A DNA stretch of 64,000 nt from Methylacidiphilum infernorum V4 (GTDB lineage Bacteria; Verrucomicrobiota; Verrucomicrobiia; Methylacidiphilales; Methylacidiphilaceae). This document shows, in pieces, positions 9,862 to 20,152 of the stretch (its first letter is position 1; the number at the start of each line of letters is the position of its first letter). The position numbers were made by a program, and so were the translations under genes. The notes below the pieces were generated by a model. That model ran no database searches, had not been told where the DNA came from, and saw only the letters and a list, made by a program, of their open reading frames with translations. The stretch covers positions 744,001 through 808,000 of the forward strand of contig NC_010794.1 of NCBI RefSeq assembly GCF_000019665.1. Reading direction: 5' to 3'.

Positions 9862-9894
9862 GCTTTTTCTTTTGCTTGGAAGTTTTATTTTAAG

Positions 9895-11253
9895 ATGAAT
9901 GAAAGGGAACTTGACCTGTGGCAAACGGAAGTGGCAAGACAAAACGCGGCCGTTGAAGGACCACCCGAACCTTGGACGGTCAGCGGCCTGACAAAAAAGA
10001 TTCGGTTCCTTTTGGAAGGAAACATTGGCGAGGTATGGGTCATCGGAGAGGTTTCTAATTTAAGAATTCCCAGCTCCGGACATTGTTACTTTACACTGAA
10101 AGATGAAACGGCGGTGATTAATGCCGTTTTTTTTAGAACTGAAGCAGAAAAACTCGACTTTCCATTGAAAGATGGGTTGTCTATCGTGGTCAGGGCTTTC
10201 CTCACGGTATATGAAAGCAGGGGGCAATATCAACTTCGCGTGGTGGAAGCCAGAAAAAAAGGGGCCGGTTCTCTTTTGGAAAAGTTCGAGGAATTGAAAA
10301 GAAAACTGGCCCAAGAAGGTCTTTTCGATCTCTCCCGCAAGAAAAAACTTCCCCTTTTCCCTGAAAAAATAGGTATTGTTACTTCCCTGAAAGGTGCCGT
10401 TATCCAGGATTTTTCCAGGATTTTACAGCGAAGGGCTCCTGGAATAACCATCTATATCCGAGACGTAAGAGTACAGGGCAACGGAGCGGCACAGGAGATC
10501 GCCAAGGCCATCGAAGAATTCGGCGAGCTGGGCCTCGTGGATATCCTAGTCGTAGCCCGAGGAGGGGGAAGCTTGGAGGATCTGTGGGCTTTTAATGAAG
10601 AGATTGTTGCACGAGCCCTTTTCCGGTGCCCTATCCCGACAGTTTCAGCCGTGGGACATGAAACGGATTTTACTATAGCCGATCTTGTCGCCGACGTCAG
10701 GGCCCCTACGCCGTCCGCTGCTGCGGAGATCGTTTCTAGAGATTGGGAAGAGTGGCGTCAAGAACTCGAGCATTTAGAGCTGAGAATGCACCGGTTTTCT
10801 CTGCAATACCTTGAAATATGGAAAGAAAGATTGGAAAAAATAAAAAAAAGTTCGAGTCTTGCCGAACCTTCTCGCTACGTGGGACTGCTGAGACAGAACG
10901 CAGACATGCTTGAGCAGGCATTGGAAAAGGCAGTTTCCCTAGCTTTAGAAAGGGCCCGAACAAAATATACCGAGCTTGAGTTGCGGTTAAAATCGTTTAA
11001 CCCCCAGCTTGTGCTTGAGAGGGTTAGGGAGGAGCTCAAGCTCTGGGCTGCTAGACTGGCTTCGGTAAGTCCCCAAGTGGTTCTTGATAGGGGCTATTCA
11101 ATGACTTTCGACCGGCAAGGCAGGGTATTGAAAGAGGCTGAGAAGGTTTCAAGGGGAGAACAAATTGTTGTCGTTCTCTCGAAGGGGAGTTTATGGGCTG
11201 CTGTAGAGAAAACGCAGCAAGAGAAAGAAAGAAGTTCTTTTGAGTGGAAATAA
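9895..11253 (+). CDS. xseA: Exodeoxyribonuclease VII large subunit
   Basis: The 452-residue protein begins with the OB-fold domain (WTVSGLTKKIRFLLEGN, then SGHCYFTLKD). The catalytic domain follows with LFPEKIGIVTSLKGAVIQDF, VARGGGSLEDLWAFNEE and VSAVGHETDFTIADLVADVRAPTPSAAAE in two adjoining pieces. A long helical/coiled-coil region (about 285-400) and the C-terminal LDRGYSMTF motif complete it. ExoVII degrades single-stranded DNA in repair. The small subunit xseB, often adjacent, is not found directly downstream; the next 150 bases are noncoding before the tRNA-Thr. Confidence 0.95.
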   Translation: MNERELDLWQTEVARQNAAVEGPPEPWTVSGLTKKIRFLLEGNIGEVWVIGEVSNLRIPSSGHCYFTLKDETAVINAVFFRTEAEKLDFPLKDGLSIVVRAFLTVYESRGQYQLRVVEARKKGAGSLLEKFEELKRKLAQEGLFDLSRKKKLPLFPEKIGIVTSLKGAVIQDFSRILQRRAPGITIYIRDVRVQGNGAAQEIAKAIEEFGELGLVDILVVARGGGSLEDLWAFNEEIVARALFRCPIPTVSAVGHETDFTIADLVADVRAPTPSAAAEIVSRDWEEWRQELEHLELRMHRFSLQYLEIWKERLEKIKKSSSLAEPSRYVGLLRQNADMLEQALEKAVSLALERARTKYTELELRLKSFNPQLVLERVREELKLWAARLASVSPQVVLDRGYSMTFDRQGRVLKEAEKVSRGEQIVVVLSKGSLWAAVEKTQQEKERSSFEWK

Positions 11254-11277
11254 ATAGGCTTTATAGTATAGGAATCC

Positions 11278-11307
11278 TTGACTTAAGAAAAATTCTTATA
11301 TTATATT
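11278..11307 (+). promoter_or_regulatory. Putative sigma70-type promoter for tRNA-Thr/tuf transcript
   Basis: TTGACT at 11278-11283 and TATATT at 11302-11307 are separated by 18 bases. They lie in an AT-rich gap about 100 bases upstream of tRNA-Thr. The match is five of six at each box. Other -10-like hexamers overlap the same stretch, so the exact start is uncertain. Confidence 0.5.
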
Positions 11308-11404
11308 TCTAACTCTTTATTCGTAGAAACAAAAGGAATACGCTGAAAGCTTTGAATCTTTGTTTTTTGATTGGATTTGTTTAAAATATTTAAAGAAAGG
11401 CTTT

Positions 11405-11477
11405 GCCCATGTAGCTCAGTTGGTAGAGCACGTCCTTGGTAAGGACGGGGTCACCGGTTCAATCCCGGTCATGGGCT
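11405..11477 (+). tRNA. tRNA-Thr (GGT anticodon)
   Basis: A complete cloverleaf can be drawn. The acceptor stem is GCCCATG/CATGGGC, the D-arm contains AGCTCAGTTGGTAGAGCA, the anticodon stem CGTCC/GGACG surrounds loop TTGGTAA with anticodon GGT, and the T-arm has GGTTCAATCC. The 3' CCA is not encoded. It sits 49 bases upstream of tuf, the position of the thrU-group tRNAs before tuf in many bacteria. Confidence 0.97.
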
Positions 11478-11526
11478 CATGAAGAAAACTAATGATGAAT
11501 AACTGAACTAAAAAGAGGGAAGGTCA

Positions 11527-12711
11527 ATGGCAAAGGAGGCATTTTTACGAAAAAAACCCCATATTAACGTGGGGACGATTGGTCATGTCGATCATGGTAA
11601 AACCACTTTAACTTCCGCTATAACCTATGTTTTAGCGAAAAAGGGCCTTGCGCAAAAAATGGCTTACGATCAGATCGACAAGGCTCCGGAAGAAAAAGAG
11701 CGCGGAATTACAATCAATACGGCGCATGTTGAATACGAATCGGACAAAAGGCATTATGCTCACGTCGATTGTCCGGGGCATGCCGATTACATTAAAAACA
11801 TGATCACGGGGGCGGCTCAAATGGATGGGGCGATATTGGTGGTCAGTGCGGCTGATGGTCCAATGCCTCAAACGAGAGAGCATATCCTTCTTGCTCGCCA
11901 GGTTGGCGTTCCTTACATCGTCGTTTTCCTGAACAAAGTGGATATGGTTGATGATAAGGAGCTGCTTGAACTTGTGGAGCTTGAAGTTAGGGAATTGCTC
12001 AATCAATATGGCTTTCCGGGTGACAAAATCCCGATTATCAAAGGCAGTGCCCTAAAAGCCTTGGAAGGAGACCCTGAATACGAGAAAAATATCCTGGAGC
12101 TTGTCGAGGCGATGGACAATTATATTCCCATCCCGGAAAGGCCCAAAGATCAACCCTTCTTGATGCCCATCGAAGATGTATTTAACATTGAAGGACGAGG
12201 AACGGTAGTCACGGGAAGAGTTGAAAGGGGAACGCTGAAGAGAATGGAGGAGGTTGAGATTGTGGGGATCAGGCCGACGACCAAAACGGTTGTTACCGAT
12301 ATTGAAATGTTTAGGAAAACATTGGATACGGCCGAAGCGGGAGACAATGTTGGTCTTTTGTTACGGGGAATCAAAAAAGACGATGTCGAAAGGGGCCAAG
12401 TCGTAGCCAAGCCGGGAACGATCACTCCCCATCACAAGTTTAATGCCCAGGTTTATGTTTTGAAGAAGGAAGAAGGAGGAAGGCATACCGCGTTTTTCAA
12501 CGGTTATAGGCCTCAGTTCTTCTTTAGAACCACCGATGTGACGGGAACGGTGACGTTAAAGGAAGGGGTGGAGATGGTCATGCCTGGTGACAACGTGGAA
12601 TTCATGGTGGAGCTCATTTCCCCTATCGCCATGGAGAAATCCATGCGATTTGCTATCCGTGAAGGAGGGAAAACGGTGGGAGCGGGTGTTGTAACGGAGA
12701 TTATCGAGTAG
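11527..12711 (+). CDS. tuf: Translation elongation factor Tu
   Basis: The 394-residue length is standard. GTPase motifs are intact: GHVDHGKTT (G1), [13 protein letters not shown] (switch I/G2), [12 protein letters not shown] (G3), NKVDMVDD (G4) and [10 protein letters not shown] (G5). Domains II and III follow with [13 protein letters not shown] and the C-terminal [15 protein letters not shown]-Tu carries aminoacyl-tRNA to the ribosome. It lies between tRNA-Thr and tRNA-Trp and probably shares a transcript with both. Only this copy is in the window; a second copy elsewhere cannot be judged. Confidence 0.99.
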   Translation: MAKEAFLRKKPHINVGTIGHVDHGKTTLTSAITYVLAKKGLAQKMAYDQIDKAPEEKERGITINTAHVEYESDKRHYAHVDCPGHADYIKNMITGAAQMDGAILVVSAADGPMPQTREHILLARQVGVPYIVVFLNKVDMVDDKELLELVELEVRELLNQYGFPGDKIPIIKGSALKALEGDPEYEKNILELVEAMDNYIPIPERPKDQPFLMPIEDVFNIEGRGTVVTGRVERGTLKRMEEVEIVGIRPTTKTVVTDIEMFRKTLDTAEAGDNVGLLLRGIKKDDVERGQVVAKPGTITPHHKFNAQVYVLKKEEGGRHTAFFNGYRPQFFFRTTDVTGTVTLKEGVEMVMPGDNVEFMVELISPIAMEKSMRFAIREGGKTVGAGVVTEIIE

Positions 12712-12745
12712 CTTCCCGGTTTTGAAAACGAACAACAAATTGAGT

Positions 12746-12818
12746 AGGGCAGTAGCTCAATTGGTAGAGTAGCGGTCTCCAAAACCGTCGGTTGGGGGTT
12801 CGAGTCCCTCCTGCCCTG
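12746..12818 (+). tRNA. tRNA-Trp (CCA anticodon)
   Basis: The acceptor stem is AGGGCAG/CTGCCCT with discriminator G. The anticodon arm has stem GCGGT/ACCGT and loop CTCCAAA, giving anticodon CCA. The T-arm contains GGTTCGAGTCC. No CCA tail is encoded. The gene lies between tuf and secE, the conserved bacterial order, and ends 4 bases before the secE start codon. Confidence 0.97.
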
Positions 12819-12822
12819 GTAA

Positions 12823-13131
12823 ATGAAAATGCCGGTTTCTTGGATTGAAATTGCTTACATCGTTTTCCTTGTTTTAAGCACGGGGCTTTTGGTATGGGTG
12901 TGGAAGAAAAAAGGCTCGTTCATCAAGGCCTTTATTGGAGAGGTAGTTGTCGAACTCAAGAAATGTTCTTGGCCTTGGGATCCCAAGGAAAAAGGGATAA
13001 GAAAATATAAAGAATTAATTGATTCTACTTTGGCTGTGACCATATATTCTATTATACTTGCAGCGGTGGTAACTTCTGCAGATTTTATATTGGTTAGATT
13101 GATAAATTTTTTAACGACGTTGCACTTTTAG
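12823..13131 (+). CDS. secE: Preprotein translocase subunit SecE, two-helix form
   Basis: The 102-residue protein contains the SecE signature ELKKCSWPW (consensus E.KKV.WP) followed by the essential C-terminal membrane helix (about residues 71-95). It also has an additional hydrophobic helix at the N-terminus (about 9-28), so two membrane segments are predicted rather than the single one usual outside proteobacteria. SecE clamps SecY in the translocon. The start is only 4 bases after tRNA-Trp; a second Met lies two codons later. Its position just before nusG is the conserved arrangement. Confidence 0.93.
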   Translation: MKMPVSWIEIAYIVFLVLSTGLLVWVWKKKGSFIKAFIGEVVVELKKCSWPWDPKEKGIRKYKELIDSTLAVTIYSIILAAVVTSADFILVRLINFLTTLHF

Positions 13132-13202
13132 TCAAAAGGCGACAAAGGAGAAGCTTTTTGGAAGGGAAGGCCGTTGGGGCTGCGGAAAGTTTTTAGGATA
13201 TG

Positions 13203-13805
13203 ATGAAAGCGGAATATTCAGACGTTGCGATGGATGAGATTACTGCAAAATCTCAGAACATGCAATGGTATGCCCTTCATGTTTTGTCGGGGCAAGAAGA
13301 AAAGGTAAAGAAAAATTTAGAAAAGAGGATCAAGACCGAGGAGATGCAGGATCTCGTCGGAGAGGTTGTCATTCCCGTGGAAAGAGTTTCAGAGGTGAGA
13401 AAAGGGAAAAGAATCGAGATAAATCGAAAGCTTTATCCTGGATATGTCTTTTTGCAAATTCAATTAAGGGATTCTTCGGGGAAGTTGATAGAAAGGGCCT
13501 GGTATTTTGTTCGAGAAACCTCCGGAGTTATCGGTTTTGCCGATGGAGATAATCCCTTGCCGATGCCTAGGGAGCAAGTGGAGGGAATGTTAAGGCAAAT
13601 TCAAGAAAGAACTTCTAGTGCTCTTCCCAAGACCGTTTTTTCAGTGGGAGACCGGGTCAAAGTTGGAGACGGTCCTTTTTTGAATTCCGAGGGGGTCATA
13701 GAGGAGGTGGACTTGGAAAGAGGAAAGCTCCGAGTATCGGTCAATATTTTTGGGCGCTCGACTCCGGTTGAACTGGAATACTGGCAAGTAGAAAAAGCCA
13801 GTTAA
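13203..13805 (+). CDS. nusG: Transcription termination/antitermination protein NusG
   Basis: The NGN domain ([35 protein letters not shown]) is followed by a linker and a KOW domain starting at [14 protein letters not shown] and ending in [15 protein letters not shown]. NusG binds RNA polymerase and couples it to Rho or the ribosome. About 20 residues precede the conserved WYALHV core. Two adjacent ATGs (13200 and 13203) are available; AGGA at 13195-13198 is better spaced for 13203. Length is normal for the short NusG type, with no extra domain insertion. Confidence 0.96.
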   Translation: MKAEYSDVAMDEITAKSQNMQWYALHVLSGQEEKVKKNLEKRIKTEEMQDLVGEVVIPVERVSEVRKGKRIEINRKLYPGYVFLQIQLRDSSGKLIERAWYFVRETSGVIGFADGDNPLPMPREQVEGMLRQIQERTSSALPKTVFSVGDRVKVGDGPFLNSEGVIEEVDLERGKLRVSVNIFGRSTPVELEYWQVEKAS

Positions 13806-13873
13806 CGACGACTGCAGATAAGGAAGGTATTCATTTTCAAAGGCTCGAAATATTTATTGTAAAAGGAATAAAC

Positions 13874-14299
13874 ATGGCCAAGGAAGTTAGTGCTATCGTG
13901 CGGTTGCAAATCCCTGCAGGTCAAGCTAATCCGGCTCCACCTGTTGGTCCTGCGTTGGGCCAGCATGGGGTCAATATTATGGCTTTTTGCAAGGAATTTA
14001 ATGCGGCTACCCAAAAAGAAGCGGGCAATATATTGCCCGTGGTGATAACCATTTATAAAGATAAGACTTTTACATTTGTAACGAAATCTCCTCCTGCTTC
14101 TATTCTCCTTAAAAAGGCGGCTAATATTGCCAGTGGCTCCAAGGAACCGAATCGGACGAAGGTGGGGAAGGTCACAAAAGCCCAGGTTAAAGAAATTGTA
14201 AAGATAAAGTGGAAAGATCTTAATGCCTCCACCGAAGAAGCGGCGATGAGAATGATTGAAGGGACGGCAAGAAACATGGGTATAGAGGTTGTTGAATAA
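13874..14299 (+). CDS. rplK: 50S ribosomal protein L11
   Basis: The 141-residue protein starts with [20 protein letters not shown] and has [15 protein letters not shown] and the C-terminal RNA-binding [11 protein letters not shown]11 forms the GTPase-associated centre with 23S rRNA. The proline-rich hinge and the lysine-rich helices in the C-terminal domain are intact. It follows nusG by 68 bases and precedes rplA, the universal order. Confidence 0.98.
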   Translation: MAKEVSAIVRLQIPAGQANPAPPVGPALGQHGVNIMAFCKEFNAATQKEAGNILPVVITIYKDKTFTFVTKSPPASILLKKAANIASGSKEPNRTKVGKVTKAQVKEIVKIKWKDLNASTEEAAMRMIEGTARNMGIEVVE

Positions 14300-14331
14300 C
14301 TCGAGGACAAAGGTTAATGGAGAACGCGCAA

Positions 14332-15030
14332 ATGGCAAAGAAACGAAGCAAAAGATATAGGCTTGCGGCTGAAAAAATAGATAGGAAAAAAACCTATTCT
14401 TTGACCGAGGCTTTGGAATTATTGAAAAGCATGCCTAAGGCCAAATATGACGAATCTGTCGATGTAGCCTTTCATTTGGGTGTTGATCCTAAGCAGAGCG
14501 ATCAGATGGTCCGAGGAATGGTCAGCTTGCCTTACGGTTCGGGTAAAACGGTCCGAATAGCTGTATTTGCCAAGGGAACGGTTGCCGATCAAGCTAAAGA
14601 GGCGGGAGCAGATATTGTCGGTTATGAGGATCTCATTAAAAAGGTCCAAGAAGGTTATACCGATTTTGACGTGGCGATTGCTACCCCGGATGCGATGCAG
14701 GAGGTAAGGAAGCTGGGAAAAATACTTGGTCCACGGGGACTTATGCCTAATCCTAGAACGGGAACGGTTACAGAAGACGTTGTAGGAGCTATAAGGGAAT
14801 TTAGGAAAGGAAGGGTTGAATTTAAAGTCGATAAAGCGGCCAATCTGCACGTGGTTGCAGGAAAAGCTTCTTTCCAAACCGAAGCATTGGAAGAGAACAT
14901 AAAAGCGGTGGTGGATGCCGTGGCCAAAGCAAAACCCCAGTCCTCTAAAGGCAAATATTTTCAATCCATGGCTGTTTCACTGAGTGTATCGCCGAGCATT
15001 CGGCTCGATCCTTATTCATTGATAAAATAA
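14332..15030 (+). CDS. rplA: 50S ribosomal protein L1
   Basis: From the ATG at 14332 the protein begins [17 protein letters not shown], the usual L1 start, with GGAG 8 bases upstream. An in-frame ATG at 14317 would add five residues. Motifs [23 protein letters not shown] and the signature [15 protein letters not shown] are intact. L1 forms the L1 stalk and often represses its own operon by binding the leader. No obvious L1-binding mimic was identified between nusG and rplK. Confidence 0.97.
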   Translation: MAKKRSKRYRLAAEKIDRKKTYSLTEALELLKSMPKAKYDESVDVAFHLGVDPKQSDQMVRGMVSLPYGSGKTVRIAVFAKGTVADQAKEAGADIVGYEDLIKKVQEGYTDFDVAIATPDAMQEVRKLGKILGPRGLMPNPRTGTVTEDVVGAIREFRKGRVEFKVDKAANLHVVAGKASFQTEALEENIKAVVDAVAKAKPQSSKGKYFQSMAVSLSVSPSIRLDPYSLIK

Positions 15031-15042
15031 AGGGTATTTCCT

Positions 15043-15564
15043 ATGAGGATAGAAAAAGAACTGTTAAAGAATCATGTCGCTGAGGCGCTCAAGCGTTCCT
15101 ATTTTATTGTTTTCATCGATTTTACGGGGCTTAAGGTTTCTGTTTTTTCTGAGCTGAGGAAAAGGTTGAAAGCGGTCAACTGCCGTTGCCTGGTTTCAAA
15201 AAATACATTGATTCGGATGGCCCTTAACGAGATCAAGCCTGAAGCGGTCCTTGCAGAAAATATCTTTAAGGGGCCCACCGCGGTTTTGACCTCGGAAGAA
15301 AAGGATGCGACAGCGGTGGCTAAAATTTTAAAGAATTTTATCGCCGAATTCCAGTTGCCCAAAATCAAATCCGCGATCATAGAAAATGCTGTTTTATATG
15401 AAACTGACTTTTTGAAATTGGCTGATCTACCCGGACTTGAAGTCTTAAGAAGCCAGGTTCTTTTAACCCTTCAATCTACGGGGACAAGACTGGTGAGATT
15501 AATAAACGAGCCCGCTTCCGCGTTGGCCCGGTTAATCGAAAAATATTCAAAAAAGGAAAATTGA
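15043..15564 (+). CDS. rplJ: 50S ribosomal protein L10
   Basis: The 173-residue protein has the L10 N-terminal domain (FIDFTGLKVSVFSELRKRLK, CLVSKNTLIRMAL) and the C-terminal helix that binds L7/L12 dimers (LVRLINEPASALARLIEKY). It anchors the L12 stalk. It follows rplA closely (12 bases). The 274-base gap to rplL is unusually long for this pair and contains a structured leader. Confidence 0.97.
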   Translation: MRIEKELLKNHVAEALKRSYFIVFIDFTGLKVSVFSELRKRLKAVNCRCLVSKNTLIRMALNEIKPEAVLAENIFKGPTAVLTSEEKDATAVAKILKNFIAEFQLPKIKSAIIENAVLYETDFLKLADLPGLEVLRSQVLLTLQSTGTRLVRLINEPASALARLIEKYSKKEN

Positions 15565-15761
15565 TTTTTCTTTCTATCCTTTCAAACGGTTGAAAAGTGA
15601 CAAAAAGAACCAAGAAAGAGAATTTCTTCTCTTTAGAGATCAAAGAAAGGAAAATGCTTCGCTATTTAGTTTCATAAAGTTTTATCCTTTGTAAAGTATT
15701 TTTTTAAGAATATTCTAAAAAAATATGGAGTGGAGGATAATGATTGAATGAGGGCGAACAG

Positions 15762-15821
15762 CCACCTAGCCTTGGAGCCCTCCAGGGAGAATTGGCGGAG
15801 CGGGTGCCCGTCTCTAGGTGG
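15762..15821 (+). promoter_or_regulatory. Structured RNA leader immediately upstream of rplL
   Basis: A perfect 8-base-pair stem, CCACCTAG (15762-15769) with CTAGGTGG (15814-15821), encloses a GC-rich 44-base interior. The interior holds further short complementary segments (GGAG with CTCC, CCC with GGG). The right arm ends 5 bases before the rplL Shine-Dalgarno AAGGAGG (15827-15833). The surrounding gap is otherwise AT-rich, so the GC-rich island stands out. A weak promoter-like pair, TTGTAA and TATTCT 16 bases apart, lies near 15687-15716. A role in adjusting L12 output relative to L10 is inference; the structure matches no known leader that I recognise. Confidence 0.5.
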
Positions 15822-15838
15822 AATACAAGGAGGTCAAT

Positions 15839-16228
15839 ATGGCTGATCTAGATTCGATTGTGGATCAATTGAGTAAACTAACGATATTGGAAGCTTCTGA
15901 ACTGGTGAAGAAGCTTGAAGCAAAGTGGGGAGTCAGTGCTGCTGCTCCCGTTGCCGTGGCGGCTGCCCCGGCTGGGGCCCAACAAGGTGCTCCTCAAGCT
16001 CCGGTAGAGGAAAAAACGACCTTTGCCGTTCATTTGAAGGAGATAGGACCGAATAAAATTGCCGTAATCAAGGAAGTAAGAGCGGCTATATCGGGTCTTG
16101 GCCTGGCGGAAGCAAAGGCTCTTGTTGAAGGAGCCCCTAAGCTTCTCAAGGATGGATTATCGAAAGAGGAGGCTGAAGAGATAAAGAAAAAGATCGAAGC
16201 AGCCGGAGCAAAAGTAGAAATCAAGTAA
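15839..16228 (+). CDS. rplL: 50S ribosomal protein L7/L12
   Basis: The start at 15839 is set by a near-perfect AAGGAGG five bases upstream, giving a 129-residue protein beginning [15 protein letters not shown]. It has the N-terminal dimerisation helix, an Ala/Pro-rich hinge (about 38-60) and the C-terminal factor-binding domain with [21 protein letters not shown]12 is present in multiple copies on the stalk and recruits translation factors. The strong ribosome-binding site and the long separate leader fit its need for higher expression than L10. Confidence 0.98.
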   Translation: MADLDSIVDQLSKLTILEASELVKKLEAKWGVSAAAPVAVAAAPAGAQQGAPQAPVEEKTTFAVHLKEIGPNKIAVIKEVRAAISGLGLAEAKALVEGAPKLLKDGLSKEEAEEIKKKIEAAGAKVEIK

Positions 16229-16259
16229 CGATGGAAGATGTTGTGGAGCTTGAAGAGAT

Positions 16260-19200
16260 ATGAACGAAAAGATACAGAGAATCAATTTTGGGAAAATTCG
16301 GGAAGGATTAAGTTTACCCAATCTTATAGAACATCAAACTAAATCTTATGCCGATTTTCTCCAACTCTCGGTAGCTCCACAGGAACGAAAAGCCGAGGGG
16401 TTGCATGGAGTTTTCCTGGAGGTTTTCCCGATCGAAAGCTACGATGGGAAAGTCAAGCTTGAATATGTCAATTATGAGATTGGCGAAAGCAAGTTTAGCC
16501 CTATCGATTGCCTTCGCGATGGAAAGACCTATGCCGCCCCTCTTTATGTTACCTTTAGGCTCAAAGATGAAGAAGGGGTCAAGGAAGAGAAAGTTTACAT
16601 GGGTGAACTGCCGATGATGACGCCCCAGGGCAGCTTCATCATTAATGGGGCTGAAAGGGTGATCGTAAACCAACTCCACAGGTCCCCGGGTATCTGTTTT
16701 GAATCCTCTTTCCACAGCAATGGAAAGACGCTTTATTCCTTTCGGATTATCCCCGATAGAGGGAGTTGGCTGGAGGTTGCCTTTGATACCAACGATCTTC
16801 TCTACGTGTATTTGGATAGGAGAAAGAAGAGGAGGAAGTTCCTGATTACAACATTGCTCAGGGCCCTGGCGGCGGCTCTATCCGGTCCATCTTCTCCTTT
16901 AGGTAGCGGCGGGGATGAGGAAATTATAAGGCTTTTTTATACCGTTGAGGAACTTAATTTATCTGAAGGCATTGACGAGGACAAGGTTGCCACGAAAGTT
17001 CTCGTGAGCGAGGTCAAAGACCCTCATAATCCCGATGTGGTATTGGCTAGGGCCTATGAACCGGTCACAAGAAGCGTGGTAAGGCAGCTTTTGGACGTGG
17101 GTATCCAGTCCATCTCCGTAGTCGATGTGCAGTATGACGACACCCTCATTAAATGCCTTAAAAAGGATCCTACCAAAGATCCTGTAGAAGCTTTAAAAGA
17201 AATATACAGAAGGCTCAGGCCGGGAGATCCCCCTACGGAATCTAATGCAAAGCTCTTATTAAAAAGGCTGTTATTGGATCCAAAAAGGTACGACTTGGGA
17301 AGAGTGGGCCGGTATAAGCTGAACCAAAAATTGAACATCCAAGTGGATCCCGACATCCGTATTTTGACCTGGGAAGATCTCGTTGCGGCCACCCGTTACC
17401 TGATAAAACTAAGAAAGGGCGAGGGCATTACCGATGACATCGATCACTTGGGGAGTAGACGTGTCAGGACGGTAGGAGAACTTGTTGCCAACCAATGTCG
17501 GATGGGACTTGCTCGCACCGAGCGGCTTGTCAAAGAAAGAATGACTCTTTTTGATGTGAATACCGAGGGAATGACCCCTCAAAAACTCATTAATCCCAAG
17601 GCCCTTTCTGCAACGATAAGAGACTTTTTCGCCCGCAGCCAGCTCTCTCAGCTCATGGATCAAATCAATCCCCTTTCGGAATTGACCCACAAAAGAAGGC
17701 TTTCAGCTCTGGGACCGGGAGGGCTGTCAAGAGAAAGAGCCGGTTTTGAGGTAAGAGATGTTCACCCTTCCCATTACGGCAGGATTTGTCCCATTGAAAC
17801 GCCAGAAGGGCCCAACATCGGACTGATCGCCACGATGGCTTCTTATAGCCGGTTCAACGATTACGGTATTTTGGAAACCCCCTATCGCAAGGTTCTAAAC
17901 GGTAAAGTGACCAACGAAATTGTTTATTTTACAGCCGATCAAGAAGAAAACTACGTGATTGCGATGGCCAACACGGCGGTTTCCGAAGACGGAACCATAT
18001 TGGATCAGCGAGTCGCCGTGAGATTCCGCCGGGAATTCATGGAAGTGGAAAGGGAAAAAGTCGAGTACATGGATGTTTCTCCCAAGCAGATAGTTTCTGT
18101 GGCTGCGGGGTTGATTCCTTTCCTTGAACATGATGATGCGAACCGAGCCCTCATGGGCTCGAATATGCAGAGACAGGCCGTTCCCCTTATTCAGCCGGAA
18201 GCTCCGATAGTCGGTACGGGGATTGAGGAAAGGGTGGCCAGGGATATTCAAGCCGTAATTGTCAGCGAGGTGGATGGAACGGTCAGCTCGGTGACGGGTA
18301 AGGAAATTATCGTGACCCCGACCGGAAGCCCGGTTGAACAGAAAAAGAAGAAAAGCAAGCAGGGATCTGAACGGGAGGGAATAGTTTACAAGCTCAACAA
18401 GTTCATGAGATCGAATGCGGGGACTTGTATTAATCAAAAACCGATTGTGAAAAAAGGCCAGGTTGTAAAAAAGGGAGACGTCCTGGCCGATGGACCGAGT
18501 ACCCAGAATGGAGAACTGGCTTTGGGCAGAAACCTGCTTGTGGCCTTTATGCCCTGGAATGGGTATAACTTTGAAGATGCCATCATTGTTTCCGAAAGGG
18601 TGGTTAAGGAAGATTTGTTTACGAGCATCTATATAGATGAATTTGAGATCGTGGCCCGGGATACGAAATTGGGACCCGAGGAAATTACAAGAGATATTCC
18701 TAATGTGGGGGATGAAGCTTTAAAGAATTTAGGTCCAGACGGCATCATTCGGGTAGGGGCCGAGGTAAAGCCCGGAGATATTCTCGTGGGCAAAATTACA
18801 CCCAAGAGTGAAACCGAGCTTGCCCCTGAAGAAAGACTTTTGAGGGCCATTTTTGGGGAAAAGGCCGCTGATGTAAAGGATTCTTCCTTGAGAGTACCCT
18901 CTGGTACCTATGGGATCGTCATGGACGTTCGCGTCAGTTCGGGGACTGCCCGTGTTCGAAAAGAAAAAATCAATGCTTCCGAAGCGAAACAAAAAATTAA
19001 AGAGATCGAAGAAAGATACGATCAAAAAGAGGAAGAGCTCAGGGAGGAATTGACTCAAGCCTTATCCAACATCCTTTTAAATGAGAAGATCCCCCTGGAT
19101 GTGGTCAACGTTGAAACCGGGGAGATTATTATCCCGGCTAACCGGAAAATCACCAAGGTGCTGTTGAGGAAGATGGCCCAGGCTTATGACAAGATCGAGA

Positions 19201-20129
19201 TTGACCCCAGTCCAATTCGCTCAAAGATCTTCGAAATTATTGGTAACTTTGAAGCAAAATTTGAACAACTAAGGAATGATAGGGAGCTGGAGCTTGATCA
19301 AATTGAGAGTGGAGAAGATACAGAGCCTGGAATAATCAAACAGGTCAAGGTTTTCATCGCCAATAAAAGGAAACTTTCGGTTGGGGATAAAATGGCGGGT
19401 AGGCATGGAAACAAAGGGGTTGTTTCCAAGATCGTGCCGGTTGAAGATATGCCCTATCTTCCCGATGGAACACCGGTGGATATTGTCCTCAATCCCTTGG
19501 GCGTTCCTTCTCGAATGAACGTAGGGCAGGTGCTCGAAACCCACCTGGGTATTGCGGCAAAGAAATTGGGTTTTAATGTAGCCACCCCGGTTTTTGATGG
19601 GGTTAAAGAAGAAAAGATACGGGAATTTTTGGTCAAGGCGGGGATGGATGAAGATGGCAAGAGTATTCTTTACGATGGCCGAACCGGAGAGATGTTCAAC
19701 CAGAGGGTGGTCGTAGGGATGATCTACATGATGAAACTCAACCACATGGTTGCCGATAAAATCCATGCCCGGGCTGTTGGACCCTACTCGCTTGTTACCC
19801 AGCAACCCTTGGGAGGAAAGGCTCAATACGGTGGACAGCGATTTGGGGAAATGGAGGTTTGGGCAATGGAAGCCTATGGAGCGGCTTATATCCTGCAGGA
19901 GTTGTTGACCGTTAAATCGGATGATGTGCAAGGCAGAACGAGGATTTATGAAAGCATTGTTAAGGGAGAAAATTACTTGGAAACGACGACCCCGGAGTCG
20001 TTCAATGTTTTGATCAAGGAACTGCAAGGCTTATGCCTCGAGGTCAACATTGGTCAACGCTCGGATGTAATAGGACTGTCGGTAAAACCTACGACACCTA
20101 AGGCCTTGAGCGGTGGAGAAGCAGCATAA
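16260..20129 (+). CDS. rpoB: DNA-directed RNA polymerase subunit beta
   Basis: The 1289-residue protein begins with [19 protein letters not shown] and carries the conserved beta segments: [21 protein letters not shown], in two overlapping halves; the rifampicin-region [63 protein letters not shown]; and [18 protein letters not shown] at the end. A Glu/Lys-rich helical stretch around residue 910-945 marks a lineage-variable insertion. The rif-region residues look wild type (D, H and S at the usual positions). It follows rplL by 31 bases. Confidence 0.99.
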   Translation: MNEKIQRINFGKIREGLSLPNLIEHQTKSYADFLQLSVAPQERKAEGLHGVFLEVFPIESYDGKVKLEYVNYEIGESKFSPIDCLRDGKTYAAPLYVTFRLKDEEGVKEEKVYMGELPMMTPQGSFIINGAERVIVNQLHRSPGICFESSFHSNGKTLYSFRIIPDRGSWLEVAFDTNDLLYVYLDRRKKRRKFLITTLLRALAAALSGPSSPLGSGGDEEIIRLFYTVEELNLSEGIDEDKVATKVLVSEVKDPHNPDVVLARAYEPVTRSVVRQLLDVGIQSISVVDVQYDDTLIKCLKKDPTKDPVEALKEIYRRLRPGDPPTESNAKLLLKRLLLDPKRYDLGRVGRYKLNQKLNIQVDPDIRILTWEDLVAATRYLIKLRKGEGITDDIDHLGSRRVRTVGELVANQCRMGLARTERLVKERMTLFDVNTEGMTPQKLINPKALSATIRDFFARSQLSQLMDQINPLSELTHKRRLSALGPGGLSRERAGFEVRDVHPSHYGRICPIETPEGPNIGLIATMASYSRFNDYGILETPYRKVLNGKVTNEIVYFTADQEENYVIAMANTAVSEDGTILDQRVAVRFRREFMEVEREKVEYMDVSPKQIVSVAAGLIPFLEHDDANRALMGSNMQRQAVPLIQPEAPIVGTGIEERVARDIQAVIVSEVDGTVSSVTGKEIIVTPTGSPVEQKKKKSKQGSEREGIVYKLNKFMRSNAGTCINQKPIVKKGQVVKKGDVLADGPSTQNGELALGRNLLVAFMPWNGYNFEDAIIVSERVVKEDLFTSIYIDEFEIVARDTKLGPEEITRDIPNVGDEALKNLGPDGIIRVGAEVKPGDILVGKITPKSETELAPEERLLRAIFGEKAADVKDSSLRVPSGTYGIVMDVRVSSGTARVRKEKINASEAKQKIKEIEERYDQKEEELREELTQALSNILLNEKIPLDVVNVETGEIIIPANRKITKVLLRKMAQAYDKIEIDPSPIRSKIFEIIGNFEAKFEQLRNDRELELDQIESGEDTEPGIIKQVKVFIANKRKLSVGDKMAGRHGNKGVVSKIVPVEDMPYLPDGTPVDIVLNPLGVPSRMNVGQVLETHLGIAAKKLGFNVATPVFDGVKEEKIREFLVKAGMDEDGKSILYDGRTGEMFNQRVVVGMIYMMKLNHMVADKIHARAVGPYSLVTQQPLGGKAQYGGQRFGEMEVWAMEAYGAAYILQELLTVKSDDVQGRTRIYESIVKGENYLETTTPESFNVLIKELQGLCLEVNIGQRSDVIGLSVKPTTPKALSGGEAA

Positions 20130-20152
20130 AACACTAAAGAAGGGGAAAAAGT

